DNA of 50,767 bases from a virus: the IMG/VR virus record IMGVR_UViG_3300031951_000241, positions 1 through 50,767 of that record; one strand, given 5' to 3'. A program made the position numbers and the translations under genes. Shown here one piece after another: positions 8,801 through 16,760 of the stretch (the first letter of the stretch is position 1; each line of letters begins with the position of its first letter). Below the pieces are notes generated by a model that was not told where the DNA came from, did not search any database, and worked only from the letters and a program-made list of their open reading frames with translations.

Positions 8801-10975
8801 GCCACTACCAACACCACGACCCTGACGGTCGCGTCAAACACCGGCATTCAAGTTGGAATGTCTGTGCGAGGAACCGGCATTCCCGACAACACGATTGTGC
8901 AGGCGATCGCCGCAAACACGCTAACCCTCACGGCGCAGGCCACGGTGGCGAATGCTGCCTCCCTCACCTTCGGGCCAAGCATCACCATCTCGGCTGGCAA
9001 TCCCGCGATTGCGGCTTCAAATCTGGCGTTGGCAAATCAACTTCGATTCGGCGAATCGTCCATCGACCACCTTGTCAAAATCGTCTCCATATCCGGCAAC
9101 CAAGTCACGCTCGCGACGCCGGCGAACCAAACCGGCACTGGCCCGGTTCGAGTTCGCGATATGACGAAGCGAATCACCTACTCGGACTTCTCTCCCATCG
9201 TTGACGTTGATGCCGACGCGAACGGAAGCGGCCGTGCATCCCAGTTGGTCTGGTCGCTCTCTGGAGTGACGCCACCCGATCGAGCGCAGTTCGTGGAGTT
9301 TTTCCGAACGTCAGCGGATCAGTCTCTGGTCTTCTACCGTCTCGATATGTACGGCCGCGTCGAAAACGGCTCGATCGTGATTTACGGCACTGACGGCATA
9401 TCGGACGAGGAACTGTTCGACCCCGACCGGCCCGCATACGCATCGTTGCCGGTGGTGCTTCCGAACGGCGGCCTCAATGCCTACCGATTTGGAACCGCTC
9501 GAAACGATATGGCCGTGGCGGTGGCTTGGCAGGATCGTCTCTGGTACGGCGTTTCGACAAGCGGCAAAGACCAAAACACCGTCTTCTTCTCAGAGTATGA
9601 CGAGTTCGAGTCTTGCCCAGACACGAACGAGTTGCCCATCCAGGGGAATCTCCGTACCACCGATTATGTCACGGCACTGATTCCATTCGGGTCTGTGCTG
9701 ATCGCGATGCAGACGGCACACTCCTACACCATCAACTTCAACACCGACCCATCGGTGGATGCCGTTGTCACGCTGGCTTCTCACCGCGGGTGCCTTAGTC
9801 AATCGTGTTGGGATATTTTTGACGATCAGATTTATGCCGCCGACGAGCGTGGCGTATACCGGGTGACGAAGAACGGCGATGTCGAGTCGTTGAGCGAGCC
9901 AGTGCGGGATTGGTTTGACGAAGGCAGGATATGGCTTGGCAACCCGAATATGCTGCACCTACGCATCGACCCGAAGACCGCGATCTTGCGTTTCTTCGCC
10001 ATGACCGGGTCGGCAGTTGGCTACCCGAATGTAACACTGTGCTATCACATCACGAACAAGGCTTGGTGGACAGAGTCGTGGCCCAACTCCCTCACTTGTT
10101 CTTGCGACTACAAGTCGCCGGCAACAAGCACCACCGAAACCATCTACGGTGCATTTGATGGCAACGTGTATCAGTTCAGCGGGCTGACCGACGTTGCTTA
10201 CCGCGACGCCGCAAGCGTCACCATCACGAACCCAGGAAGCGGGTACACGACACCGCCGTCTATTGCGACCAACACTGCTTCCTCTGGCGGCAGTGGGTCT
10301 GGCGCACGGTTTCGCGGGGTGGTGCAGGACGGCAAACTCGTTGATGTCATTATCCTTCGAGGCGGATGGAACTACGGCACGACAAGCGATGACGGCACAT
10401 TCAACGAAGCATTCGGGCTGACCATCACTGGCGGCGGCGGTGCTGGGGCGGCGGCAACGGCATACGCGAGGCCGCCAAGCACAGGCGTGGATGCCAATAC
10501 GGAACTTCCGATCCTGGCTCGCACGACGGTGCCGTGGAACATGCGCACCGGGCCGATGCCGCTGGTCGATGACAACACTAGGGGCGGCGACGCCCAGATT
10601 GACCGCTCTGTCACCGTGACTTACCGCCCCACTGAAACCAGCACCACCCTGGTGCTTCGCGAGTATTTCAACAACTCCGCGAATGCTCGCAACAACGCGA
10701 TGCAGCGAGACAGGGGTACGGGATTTATCCACAAGACTCCAGGCGCACGCACGACGCTCGATATGGCTTCCGCCCAGTTGCCCGGCGGATTCGCGACCGG
10801 CCTCGCCGTCGCTAGGTTCGCCGGCCGATCGCTTTCGGATATGGCATCTTCCGACAAGCACATCGCAATCGAACTAGCCTGCGACGCCGTGCCGGCAAAC
10901 GATGGCGACCCGACGCCATCGGCGACTCTGCTATACGCCGTTGAGGTCAAGGGGGTCGCTGATGGCAGCCAATAG
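5879..10975 (+). CDS. very large tail nozzle/hub-like protein
   Basis: A 1698-residue virion protein. Its N-terminus (GGAVDQNNLQVRKPGQLTPRPGM) resembles the opening of T7 gp12-type nozzle proteins. A beta-propeller-like region at about residues 1095-1440 has repeated blades such as VAWQDRLWYGVSTSGK, FDDQIYAADERGVYRVTK and TETIYGAFDGNVYQFSG. Three G-G-xNY/GY-xxxP modules are inserted at about residues 170, 782 and 1445 (SGGQNYHREP, NPGSGYTTPP), plus a Thr-rich beta-hairpin near 965-1030. The gene is about twice the length of T7 gp12, so it has probably absorbed fibre or lectin-like insertions. The ATG overlaps the upstream stop (ATGA). A structural tail role is likely; host-surface contact by the inserts is inference. 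Confidence 0.78.
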   Translation: MNIEKWVGLVTAASPYSVPPGGAVDQNNLQVRKPGQLTPRPGMSLVYQGTAGAMLSLYRATDGKSANDRLISCRLTFGDGASTNQYVTLEHLTYSGSSWSNSEIFKTAGTKETRPSICQDRFGHIYAFFGGGITPQTFRYEISDKSIDFGMPAPTVAPSVSPVGDGWFIERVDVLSSGTSYYTPPVITVSDGNPDRNASLRAVVQAGAIVAIDVVDGGSNFRSVPTLTVSNEQIGTGFFAVGTVVVDPAVYGYKESTAPTTYNAGSGATITNGTLTTTHQYGVSASGSVTIAYREAIGGDVKRALTTFNEVTGRYTALVPLTAVAPAAGKDAYAKIEFSAASSAYKVGAAYPSWASFQTPDNRVSTTLSGAAAYYQSKRVNWDTSGTGGAGSYYSNTASPADDGIAGRFTYWGTANKDAFWGLGFSPNTWRFAKSQVRIKGITPDDWLGNNKTIQNWGAYYFPDYSSVSYKMLIGPCNAASMANEANWQTFSSPVQFVTVSNVKYPYIDVPLRPTKKDDGSSYSQSNKTVFPTVRVYLSYCPDTWLVNNTAPASNQNDYNKRWPPHSGQDRLATASGNFESLHSNNQDTYTRWYAEGFAVGFLTPRPITDFRASPLDPTVNLASLTCQMVNPGSQMEAGTAFAIRFEQYNAYDYQIEEIGRSTAWTASGPAESQKYRNYGGGSRRSSFGSTYTDFYFQANAADTAGSAAAFLTPGTIFGPPTVTVFGSGWTAANQMSQVYFPTRSVSAAASNPASWTSGANDQRRYDFATEVIVPASPQKTIGTLELISGGQNYHREPTILFRGGGGYGLKVQSTQEGGKIKSLAIIDGGDGFSGSTSLYTDVQPAKLMPILRGTMRGKYRCAYRLADYSETAIVPANITTVRGSTTATLSFVDSANTATYLAKIKPGMQLTWRGNAPFNLFVTSLANQTLINVPTLDGISVGTSITDFPSGTLGAGGRFVASLIQPATTTAAAATTNTTTLTVASNTGIQVGMSVRGTGIPDNTIVQAIAANTLTLTAQATVANAASLTFGPSITISAGNPAIAASNLALANQLRFGESSIDHLVKIVSISGNQVTLATPANQTGTGPVRVRDMTKRITYSDFSPIVDVDADANGSGRASQLVWSLSGVTPPDRAQFVEFFRTSADQSLVFYRLDMYGRVENGSIVIYGTDGISDEELFDPDRPAYASLPVVLPNGGLNAYRFGTARNDMAVAVAWQDRLWYGVSTSGKDQNTVFFSEYDEFESCPDTNELPIQGNLRTTDYVTALIPFGSVLIAMQTAHSYTINFNTDPSVDAVVTLASHRGCLSQSCWDIFDDQIYAADERGVYRVTKNGDVESLSEPVRDWFDEGRIWLGNPNMLHLRIDPKTAILRFFAMTGSAVGYPNVTLCYHITNKAWWTESWPNSLTCSCDYKSPATSTTETIYGAFDGNVYQFSGLTDVAYRDAASVTITNPGSGYTTPPSIATNTASSGGSGSGARFRGVVQDGKLVDVIILRGGWNYGTTSDDGTFNEAFGLTITGGGGAGAAATAYARPPSTGVDANTELPILARTTVPWNMRTGPMPLVDDNTRGGDAQIDRSVTVTYRPTETSTTLVLREYFNNSANARNNAMQRDRGTGFIHKTPGARTTLDMASAQLPGGFATGLAVARFAGRSLSDMASSDKHIAIELACDAVPANDGDPTPSATLLYAVEVKGVADGSQ

Positions 10976-12074
10976 CGGCGACTTGGTATCGTCGCTCATC
11001 GAGGGCGGCATTTCCCCGGCCGCGGCGTCGATCATCGCCAACGCGCTGGCAAACGCATCCAGCCCGCAGTTTTCGAGCGGCAACGATCGAGTTGACTCCA
11101 CGCCGGCCGAGCAACTCCGGCTTATCACGCCAGACACGCGGCGGTATCAACTCACGAACCTGGACTACACGCCAGCCGAGCCGTTCCAGAAGAGGCTTTC
11201 CGGCAACGTCAATGCCTACGCTGGCGGGCCGGGCGACCACCCCTACAAGGATAGCCAGCCGGTTTCGCCAACGCCGCCGCTCGCCCAGCCGGCCGTGCGA
11301 GGCTCCGACTACATCACCGTCAAGAACATAGTCGAACGCAACTCGAACATCTCCGAGGTCAGCCTCGACCTTCGGCGAGACACGGGCGGCAGGCATCTGC
11401 GGCTCGACCCCTCCACGAAGTCGATCGAGTCCGTTCCGTTCATTGCGACGCCGGAAGTCCCTCGCTACTTAGCATCGGAGTTTCGCGAAACGGAGAACGG
11501 CACCGAACTGGTTCATGGACTGCGAAATCTCGCGACCATGACGGTGGCCCTCAACAGCGGAAACTCAAGGCAGATTACTGCCTTCGCCGAAGCGGACGCC
11601 GTTACCAATGGAGCGTTTGACGGGTGGCAGGATTGGAACCCGTCGTTCACTTCTGCCAACGGCCCGATGACCATCTCCTACTCGAAACGCATCGGGAAAT
11701 ACTTTCGCATCGGCCAACTCTTGTTTTTTTACGCCGAACTGACGCTCTCTGCCACACCTACGTTTCCCGGGGGCATAACACCGGCGACGGAGTTACTGCG
11801 GATGACGCTGCCGCTAGTCATTTCTGGAGCCAATGGGTTTTACAGGTTTCCTGTCACTGTCGGCGTGCAGTCTGGGTGGATTACAAACTTCCCGAATGGT
11901 GGAGTTTGTATTCAAAACTCTTTCTCGAACCCGCAGATAAACCTTCGTGCCTTAGATGGAACCGCCATGAACTTTGGTAATGCCCAGCAAAACTCCAGCC
12001 TAGCGATTTCCGGCTTTTACTTTACTACTGGGGCTGGCGCGATTTACCCCGTAGGAACCGGCGGCATCGACTGA
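10962..12074 (+). CDS. putative tail-associated structural protein, unknown family
   Basis: A 370-residue protein. I chose ATG 10962 (MAANSGDL) over an ATG 60 bases upstream because it has a GGGGG run as ribosome site and needs only a 14-base overlap with the nozzle gene. Residues 1-35 are alanine-rich and helical (GGISPAAASIIANALANA). A Pro-rich extended middle is followed by a beta-rich C-terminal third with alternating aromatic and Gly/Ser residues (TISYSKRIGKYFRIGQLLFFYAEL). That third has the feel of a small receptor-binding or fibre tip fold ending in a Gly-rich tail. Its place right after the nozzle gene supports a tail fibre or adaptor. No catalytic motif is visible. Confidence 0.7.
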   Translation: MAANSGDLVSSLIEGGISPAAASIIANALANASSPQFSSGNDRVDSTPAEQLRLITPDTRRYQLTNLDYTPAEPFQKRLSGNVNAYAGGPGDHPYKDSQPVSPTPPLAQPAVRGSDYITVKNIVERNSNISEVSLDLRRDTGGRHLRLDPSTKSIESVPFIATPEVPRYLASEFRETENGTELVHGLRNLATMTVALNSGNSRQITAFAEADAVTNGAFDGWQDWNPSFTSANGPMTISYSKRIGKYFRIGQLLFFYAELTLSATPTFPGGITPATELLRMTLPLVISGANGFYRFPVTVGVQSGWITNFPNGGVCIQNSFSNPQINLRALDGTAMNFGNAQQNSSLAISGFYFTTGAGAIYPVGTGGID

Positions 12075-12099
12075 TTGCCCGAAACTCCACAATCCAGCC

Positions 12100-12109
12100 A
12101 ATAAATAGG
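12100..12109 (+). promoter_or_regulatory. AATAAATAGG element, copy 1
   Basis: AATAAATAGG lies in the 40-bp gap before the 12115 gene. It is AT-rich within a GC-rich genome and resembles the T4 late promoter core TATAAATA. It is only six bases before the ATG, so it might be part of a promoter with a very short leader or a ribosome-site context. Confidence 0.45.
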
Positions 12110-12114
12110 GTGTT

Positions 12115-12642
12115 ATGTTCGAGTCACTGATTGAAACTAAGTCGCCGTTTACCGGGTCGCAGGCCAGAAAAGTGGTCATGGGACGGCCACAGACCTACAT
12201 GGGTGGCGACGGTGCGGCCGGAAACAGCCGGGCCGCCTTCTCCCGAGCGACTGCGGATATGGGCCGGAACAAGGCCGCATCGACCCTGGATCAGTACCGC
12301 CGGAAGTTTCAGTCGCAGACAGAACAGGCCAGGAGCGAGGACTTGCTGTACCAGCAAGCCTACGGCAACGCGGCCAAGAAGATGGAACTAGACAGGGTCG
12401 AGGCTGGCCGTCAGCAAGCCCAGGCAATGCGGCAGGGTACGGCGGCCCTCGACAACTACCGATCGCAGGCTCGCCAGCAAGCGGGGCAGAACGTCCTTGG
12501 CAGCGTCGTTGGTGCCATCTTCGGCCAGGGCAATCTAATGCGGGCCGCCCCGCTCTTTGGTGAGGCTCTTGCCGGTGGCGCGCGGCCGTTTGGCGGTTTT
12601 GGTGGTGGCAGCGGCCTAATGTCAAGCCTTCTTGGTAGGTAA
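12115..12642 (+). CDS. small internal virion / ejection-type protein
   Basis: A 175-residue Ala/Gln/Arg-rich protein with a long helical centre (residues 35-125). It ends in a hydrophobic, glycine-rich tail (NVLGSVVGAIFGQG, then GGFGGGSGLMSSLLGR). This arrangement recalls small ejection proteins of podoviruses that can insert into membranes. It starts after a 40-base gap that holds an AATAAATAGG element, with GGGTG serving as ribosome site. The stop is two bases before the next ATG. Function is inferred from composition and position; no family motif is present. Confidence 0.68.
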   Translation: MFESLIETKSPFTGSQARKVVMGRPQTYMGGDGAAGNSRAAFSRATADMGRNKAASTLDQYRRKFQSQTEQARSEDLLYQQAYGNAAKKMELDRVEAGRQQAQAMRQGTAALDNYRSQARQQAGQNVLGSVVGAIFGQGNLMRAAPLFGEALAGGARPFGGFGGGSGLMSSLLGR

Positions 12643-12644
12643 CA

Positions 12645-13124
12645 ATGTTCGCCGAAGGCACGCTCCAGACAACGTATAGCGGCCCGGTCTATGCCACCGG
12701 CGAGAGTCTCTACCGTCCTCGCAACGAGGCTCGCGCTCTTGGCGGCCTGCTTGGCAATGACCGTGCCTACCGCACGCAAGGCCGCGGCATCGGGGCGGGA
12801 AGCAAGTTGTCGCTCTACAACGCCGGCATGAAGGCGGATCGCGAGTCTCAGGATCAGTATGACGCCGCGACCAAGAGCGACCTTGCGGCTCTCGCCGATC
12901 GCCCAGAGGCGCGATTTCTCTATCAGAAAAACGCAGCCGAGGAACAGAAGACGCTTCGCTCGTTACTCCTCGACCGTGATTCGACGCAACAGAAGTTCGA
13001 TATCTCGCGAGTGAATGACGCGATCGAGGCGAACCTCCAATCGCGCAAGATTCGGGCGGAAAAGTTCGCCCAGCGTCAGCAACAGAAAAGCAACTTTCTC
13101 GGCAACCTCTTGGGAATCCTCTAA
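12645..13124 (+). CDS. small helical virion protein, unknown
   Basis: A 159-residue protein that is rich in Gln/Arg/Glu and mainly helical from residue 70 onward (KNAAEEQKTLRSLLLD, then AEKFAQRQQQKSNFLGNLLGIL). It ends in a short hydrophobic stretch like its upstream neighbour, so the pair may act together in the virion core. The N-terminal part has a Gly/Tyr pattern (TTYSGPVYATGESLYRPR). An AGGT sequence lies just before the ATG. The stop TAA overlaps the next ATG by one base, implying coupled translation. I do not recognise the family. Confidence 0.66.
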   Translation: MFAEGTLQTTYSGPVYATGESLYRPRNEARALGGLLGNDRAYRTQGRGIGAGSKLSLYNAGMKADRESQDQYDAATKSDLAALADRPEARFLYQKNAAEEQKTLRSLLLDRDSTQQKFDISRVNDAIEANLQSRKIRAEKFAQRQQQKSNFLGNLLGIL

Positions 13125-13462
13125 TGTCATTCCGAATCGAACTCTCGTTCCTGCCGTCCTCCGAAATGAACAAGGTTTCGAGGGACGCCATTCGTCAACA
13201 GAAGATCAACTCTGCCCCCGTCGGCAAGCGTGCCGCCATGAAGCAGGCGATGGGCAAATGCCCTGACTGCGGTGAAGAGGACTGCGATTGCAGTATGTAC
13301 GAAGAGTCGGAGAACGAGGTCAAGGTTGGCATGAGTAGCGGCGAGATGCCGCCAACCCCCGCAGTCACAAACGAAGACCTCCCCCGTGGCGTCAAGATTC
13401 CGACCAAGACTCCCAAGGCGAAGTTGCCCAAGAGGATCGTGAAGAATGGCAAAAAGTCGTAA
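13124..13462 (+). CDS. small protein with a CxxC...CxC zinc-ribbon-like motif
   Basis: A 112-residue protein with a basic N-terminus (GKRAAMKQAMGKCPDCGEEDCDC), which places CPDC and CDC cysteine pairs at about residues 46-57. An acidic stretch and a Lys/Pro-rich tail (PTKTPKAKLPKRIVKNGKKS) follow. The cysteines could bind zinc. The stretch ending KRAAMKQAMGKCP looks like a conserved small-phage motif I have seen near internal virion genes, but I cannot name it. The start overlaps the previous stop by one base and the stop lies inside the next gene by 17 bases. Possibly a virion or assembly cofactor. Confidence 0.66.
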   Translation: MSFRIELSFLPSSEMNKVSRDAIRQQKINSAPVGKRAAMKQAMGKCPDCGEEDCDCSMYEESENEVKVGMSSGEMPPTPAVTNEDLPRGVKIPTKTPKAKLPKRIVKNGKKS

Positions 13463-15137
13463 GCGACCACCATCTGCCGGAAAACTCAAGGGCGGCGTGG
13501 GCGATGCCCCTGCCGGCCGCGGCAGTTTCGCAGACCAACTTTTCCAGGCTCGCGAGCAAGGGAAGGCCGGCAGCGGTCGCAACCTCACTGAGTATGACGC
13601 GCTGCCGGAACCCGACCCGAACCCAGAGAACCGGTTCATCGAGGACTTCCAGACGGTAGAGGATGACCTTCGCAGGACGATGGCGTCCAATCGGAAAGAC
13701 CCGGCCAAGGTAGCGACGTTCAAGAGTCTGGCCGACGCGATGACCTCGATGATGGACGAACTGCCCAAAGAGGCAGACCCAGAAATGCGCACGCGCATGG
13801 CCGAGGCCGCGAGCGCGTACCAGAAGGCGTTCAAGTCTCAGTCGCCAGACCAGAAGGCCCACATTCTCGCCTTCGTCGCCCCCGAGCGGCAGGCTGACGT
13901 TGCCAAGTTCTACGATCGCGATGCCATCGTTGACTTCAACCAGGGCGGCCAGATCAACCTTCCATTCATGGATCGTGTGTCGGCCGAAGGCGACCAAGCA
14001 CTTCGAGCCGGTCGTGCGACCGCGATGGACATTCGTGGCGACGAGGCCGAATACATCGAACGCGGTGGCCTGGAAGGCCGGCGGCCGTATATGCAGACCG
14101 AGCGAGGCCAGACGCAACGCGGGATTCTTGCCAATCTGATTGGCGAGGGAATCGACCCGCAGGATTTGTATGACGCACAACTGGGCGACGCGGCACTAAT
14201 GCCGTACTCCCCAGGTGAAGGCGTGTACCTCGATCGAAGCCAAGCCCCGGCCGGTAGTCGGTTGTCTGATTTCATCGGCAGCGACGCCGCCAAGGACTAC
14301 CGGCCGGAGGAGCGTGTCGATCCAGGCACGGTAGGCCAGGAACTGCGGTCGCAATACCGCACGATTCGAGCGAAGGGGCTGGAGCCTGTTCTTGGCCCGC
14401 TCCTTGGGGAAAAGGTTTACAGCCCAGACCAAATCCAGTTGGAGACTCCCCAGCAAGCCGACATCACTGCGGCATTGCAGATGAAGCCGGAGATTGTCAA
14501 GAACCAGGAAGAGTTGTTCCGACGCGCCTTCGGCGACACTGGCCTTTCGGCTCTGATGGATTCGTCTCGCGGCGACCTCTCGAACGTCCAGGCAAAGCGC
14601 ATGGGCGGGCTGCCGAACATCGACCGAATGGCTGGCGGCACCGATGAGACGGCGTCGTGGCTCGACTCACTGATTCAACAGGTTATGCCGGATGGCTCGA
14701 TTGGGTACGGCGATTGGAATGCCGAGCAAGCCCTTCGCACGATCATCAACCAGAATCAGTTCCTTGCCGAAAGCCCGCATCTCCGCGAGGCGGCATATCA
14801 GATTCTCTTGCCCCAGGTTGAAAAGGCGATGCAGGCGAAACTCGCAACTCGCCAAGCCCCGCCGATGCAAACCTATGACCGCAATCCAGCCGGCCGTGCG
14901 CTGTTGCAGCAAGAGGGCGGCGACCTGACTCGCCAAGCCCCCGCCCCGATGCCGTCGGCAGCACCGCCGCGGCCAGCCGGCCCAACGCAACAGCAACTCA
15001 AGGAGTCGATCGACAAGGCACTGCGAAGCCGCACCTTGCCCGGTCAAAACGATCTTGGGTTTGCCGATCCGATGGCACTGCCGAAATACATGGCGAGTGC
15101 CATGCCGAACCGACTACTCGCTTCACTGATCGGATAA
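13446..15137 (+). CDS. large internal virion-type protein (563 residues)
   Basis: The protein starts MAKSRKRPPS and is hydrophilic, with long helices and few cysteines. It has a charged centre (DQALRAGRATAMDIRGDEAEY near residue 180-200) and an Ala/Pro/Gln-rich C-terminal linker around residues 490-525, where PAPMPSAAPPRPAGPTQQQ joins a last helical part. The texture matches internal core or ejection proteins rather than a capsid. The next gene begins with the related MAKSRK, so the two may be an exchange or duplication pair sharing a short N-terminal tag. There is no lysozyme, transglycosylase or nuclease motif that I can see. Confidence 0.66.
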   Translation: MAKSRKRPPSAGKLKGGVGDAPAGRGSFADQLFQAREQGKAGSGRNLTEYDALPEPDPNPENRFIEDFQTVEDDLRRTMASNRKDPAKVATFKSLADAMTSMMDELPKEADPEMRTRMAEAASAYQKAFKSQSPDQKAHILAFVAPERQADVAKFYDRDAIVDFNQGGQINLPFMDRVSAEGDQALRAGRATAMDIRGDEAEYIERGGLEGRRPYMQTERGQTQRGILANLIGEGIDPQDLYDAQLGDAALMPYSPGEGVYLDRSQAPAGSRLSDFIGSDAAKDYRPEERVDPGTVGQELRSQYRTIRAKGLEPVLGPLLGEKVYSPDQIQLETPQQADITAALQMKPEIVKNQEELFRRAFGDTGLSALMDSSRGDLSNVQAKRMGGLPNIDRMAGGTDETASWLDSLIQQVMPDGSIGYGDWNAEQALRTIINQNQFLAESPHLREAAYQILLPQVEKAMQAKLATRQAPPMQTYDRNPAGRALLQQEGGDLTRQAPAPMPSAAPPRPAGPTQQQLKESIDKALRSRTLPGQNDLGFADPMALPKYMASAMPNRLLASLIG

Positions 15138-15141
15138 CAAG

Positions 15142-16410
15142 ATGGCAAAGTCTCGAAAAATCCCCGACCTGACTCTCGATCAAGAGCGGGCTGCGGCTCT
15201 GGCCCAGGCCGCGGAGGCTACTCGCCGAGCGCAGGAGTTGGAAGGAACCAATCCGTCGTACCTGTCAGGCGTCACGCTCGACCCAGGCGGCGCGGCGACC
15301 CCCCAGACGATCAACGCTGCGATTGCCAAGGCTCTCGGCGCAGAAGTGCCACCGACCAGAGGCCCAGGCTACCGCTTTCCGCAGACCGGCCCAGAGGGGG
15401 CGACGGGCTACGGATATGCCAAGCCGACAGACGAACTAAAGGTGAGGAGTTACTACTTCGACCAGCCCCGGCTAACACCGGAGCAAATGAGGTCGCTCCG
15501 CGACCTCTTGGTCGCCGAGCGCGCGGCGAGCCTTGGAAACATTCCCGCCCCAATCACTGGCCGCGCTATGGGGTTCGACACTGCCGGCCTGCCAGATGTT
15601 CGTCTTGCGGACGAGGCCCAGTTGGGCGGCGACTTCCCTGTCATTCCCCCCAACCAAAACCCGTGGGCCTCGACAATCGGCATGAAGCCAGAGTACCGCG
15701 GCGGAACCCCGCAGCAACTCGGAGAGAAGGGTCTACTCAATCGCACTGCCCAGCCAGACTTGCTTGGCCGCGATGGCACTGACACGCTTTACGAAGTTGA
15801 CCCGCGCCCATCGACCCTGCAACCGAACGACATCGACTACGTTGACGCTGGGGGTTCCTCGCCGTTGCCGGATGAGGTTGCCCGGCAGAAGGCAGCCGCG
15901 GATGCTGCGGCGGCGGCCAAGAAGGCACAGGGTGCGGAAGGCGATTCTCCGATCGAGCCGAAGAAGGACGCCGCCCCGGCTCCCCCAGGAAAATCCTACG
16001 CCCCGTCTGCGCTTCTGAAGCGCATGGGGGTTGCCATGCGGCCCGGCAAGTTGCTGAAAGACTACGCATGGCCCGTCGCCAGGGAGGTCGGTGCTACCGC
16101 CATCCTCGGTGCCGGTGGCGTGTATGCCCCGTCATTAGTCGCTCGCCTTGTGAGGGGATACGGGCCGTCTGCCGCAAACTGGGTGAAGGAATCTTGGTTT
16201 CCGCCCGGCGAGGAACAGCCCGCCCAGGCCCAGCCCCAAGCCGGTCAGCCTGCCGATCAACCTAGTTACATTCCGCCACCGCAACAGGAAGGACAGGGTG
16301 GCCCACGGCCGCAGTACCTGGAAAACCTCCGGCGGTCGCGTTATCAAATCGGCGATCCGAATAGTTCCGATATAATCCGCACTCTCACCCAAAGCAGAGG
16401 GATGGCATGA
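15142..16410 (+). CDS. internal virion-type protein with Ala/Pro-rich linkers and one hydrophobic helix
   Basis: A 422-residue protein starting MAKSRKIPDL. Residues 250-290 form an Ala/Lys-rich helix and Pro-rich linker (KQKAAADAAAAAKKAQG is typical wording). A hydrophobic stretch around residues 310-335 (VGATAILGAGGVYAPSLVARLV) could cross or insert into a membrane. The C-terminus is again Pro/Gln-rich. This layout suits a protein ejected with DNA that touches the cell membrane. Its stop overlaps the next ATG (ATGA). Assignment is by composition and neighbours only. Confidence 0.64.
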   Translation: MAKSRKIPDLTLDQERAAALAQAAEATRRAQELEGTNPSYLSGVTLDPGGAATPQTINAAIAKALGAEVPPTRGPGYRFPQTGPEGATGYGYAKPTDELKVRSYYFDQPRLTPEQMRSLRDLLVAERAASLGNIPAPITGRAMGFDTAGLPDVRLADEAQLGGDFPVIPPNQNPWASTIGMKPEYRGGTPQQLGEKGLLNRTAQPDLLGRDGTDTLYEVDPRPSTLQPNDIDYVDAGGSSPLPDEVARQKAAADAAAAAKKAQGAEGDSPIEPKKDAAPAPPGKSYAPSALLKRMGVAMRPGKLLKDYAWPVAREVGATAILGAGGVYAPSLVARLVRGYGPSAANWVKESWFPPGEEQPAQAQPQAGQPADQPSYIPPPQQEGQGGPRPQYLENLRRSRYQIGDPNSSDIIRTLTQSRGMA

Positions 16411-16751
16411 GCCTCTCAATCGACCGCACCTTCGACCTTTACGATCAGTCTACTATTACAAGCGACGAGGCTACCACCGGCCAGTACGGCCTGGGTGCGT
16501 TCGCCGGCGGCTTGCTATACGTTGTCAGCACCTCAACGGGTGCCGCCCAGACCGTCTCCTGGCGGGCCAAGTTCTCGCCATCGTCGCCGGCCTACAAACT
16601 GTATGACTCGGCCAACGCCGCCATCACGACCGTCATCCAGGCTGGACGTTGCTACGAAATCCCCGGCGAGTTGTACGGTGCGATGGGTATTTCTGCCGTC
16701 TCCGACACTGCCGGCCAGACGGCTGTTGTTCGCGTCACCGTAAAGGGCTAG
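16407..16751 (+). CDS. small beta-rich structural protein (possible decoration protein)
   Basis: A 114-residue protein made almost wholly of predicted beta strands (GLLYVVSTSTGAAQTVSWRAKF, AITTVIQAGRCYEIP, QTAVVRVTVKG). It is compact, with one cysteine and no charged tail. Size and fold are like capsid decoration or tail-tip proteins. It lies just before the LamG-type fibre gene, so a tail or fibre-attachment role is equally possible. It is too small to be a major capsid protein. The GGGATG start overlaps the previous stop by four bases. Confidence 0.66.
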   Translation: MSLSIDRTFDLYDQSTITSDEATTGQYGLGAFAGGLLYVVSTSTGAAQTVSWRAKFSPSSPAYKLYDSANAAITTVIQAGRCYEIPGELYGAMGISAVSDTAGQTAVVRVTVKG

Positions 16752-16760
16752 GAGTTACCA

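Noticed and set aside
9959-10861. 300-residue leftward open frame
   Set aside because: Antisense to the nozzle-like gene; no ribosome site or motif.
10902-10961. upstream start for the 10962 gene
   Set aside because: Would give a basic, Arg-rich N-terminus over the nozzle gene end and has no ribosome site; ATG 10962 has a GGGGG run.
16407-16751. major capsid protein candidate
   Set aside because: Only 114 residues and wholly beta; too short for an HK97-type capsid, so a decoration or tail part is more likely.
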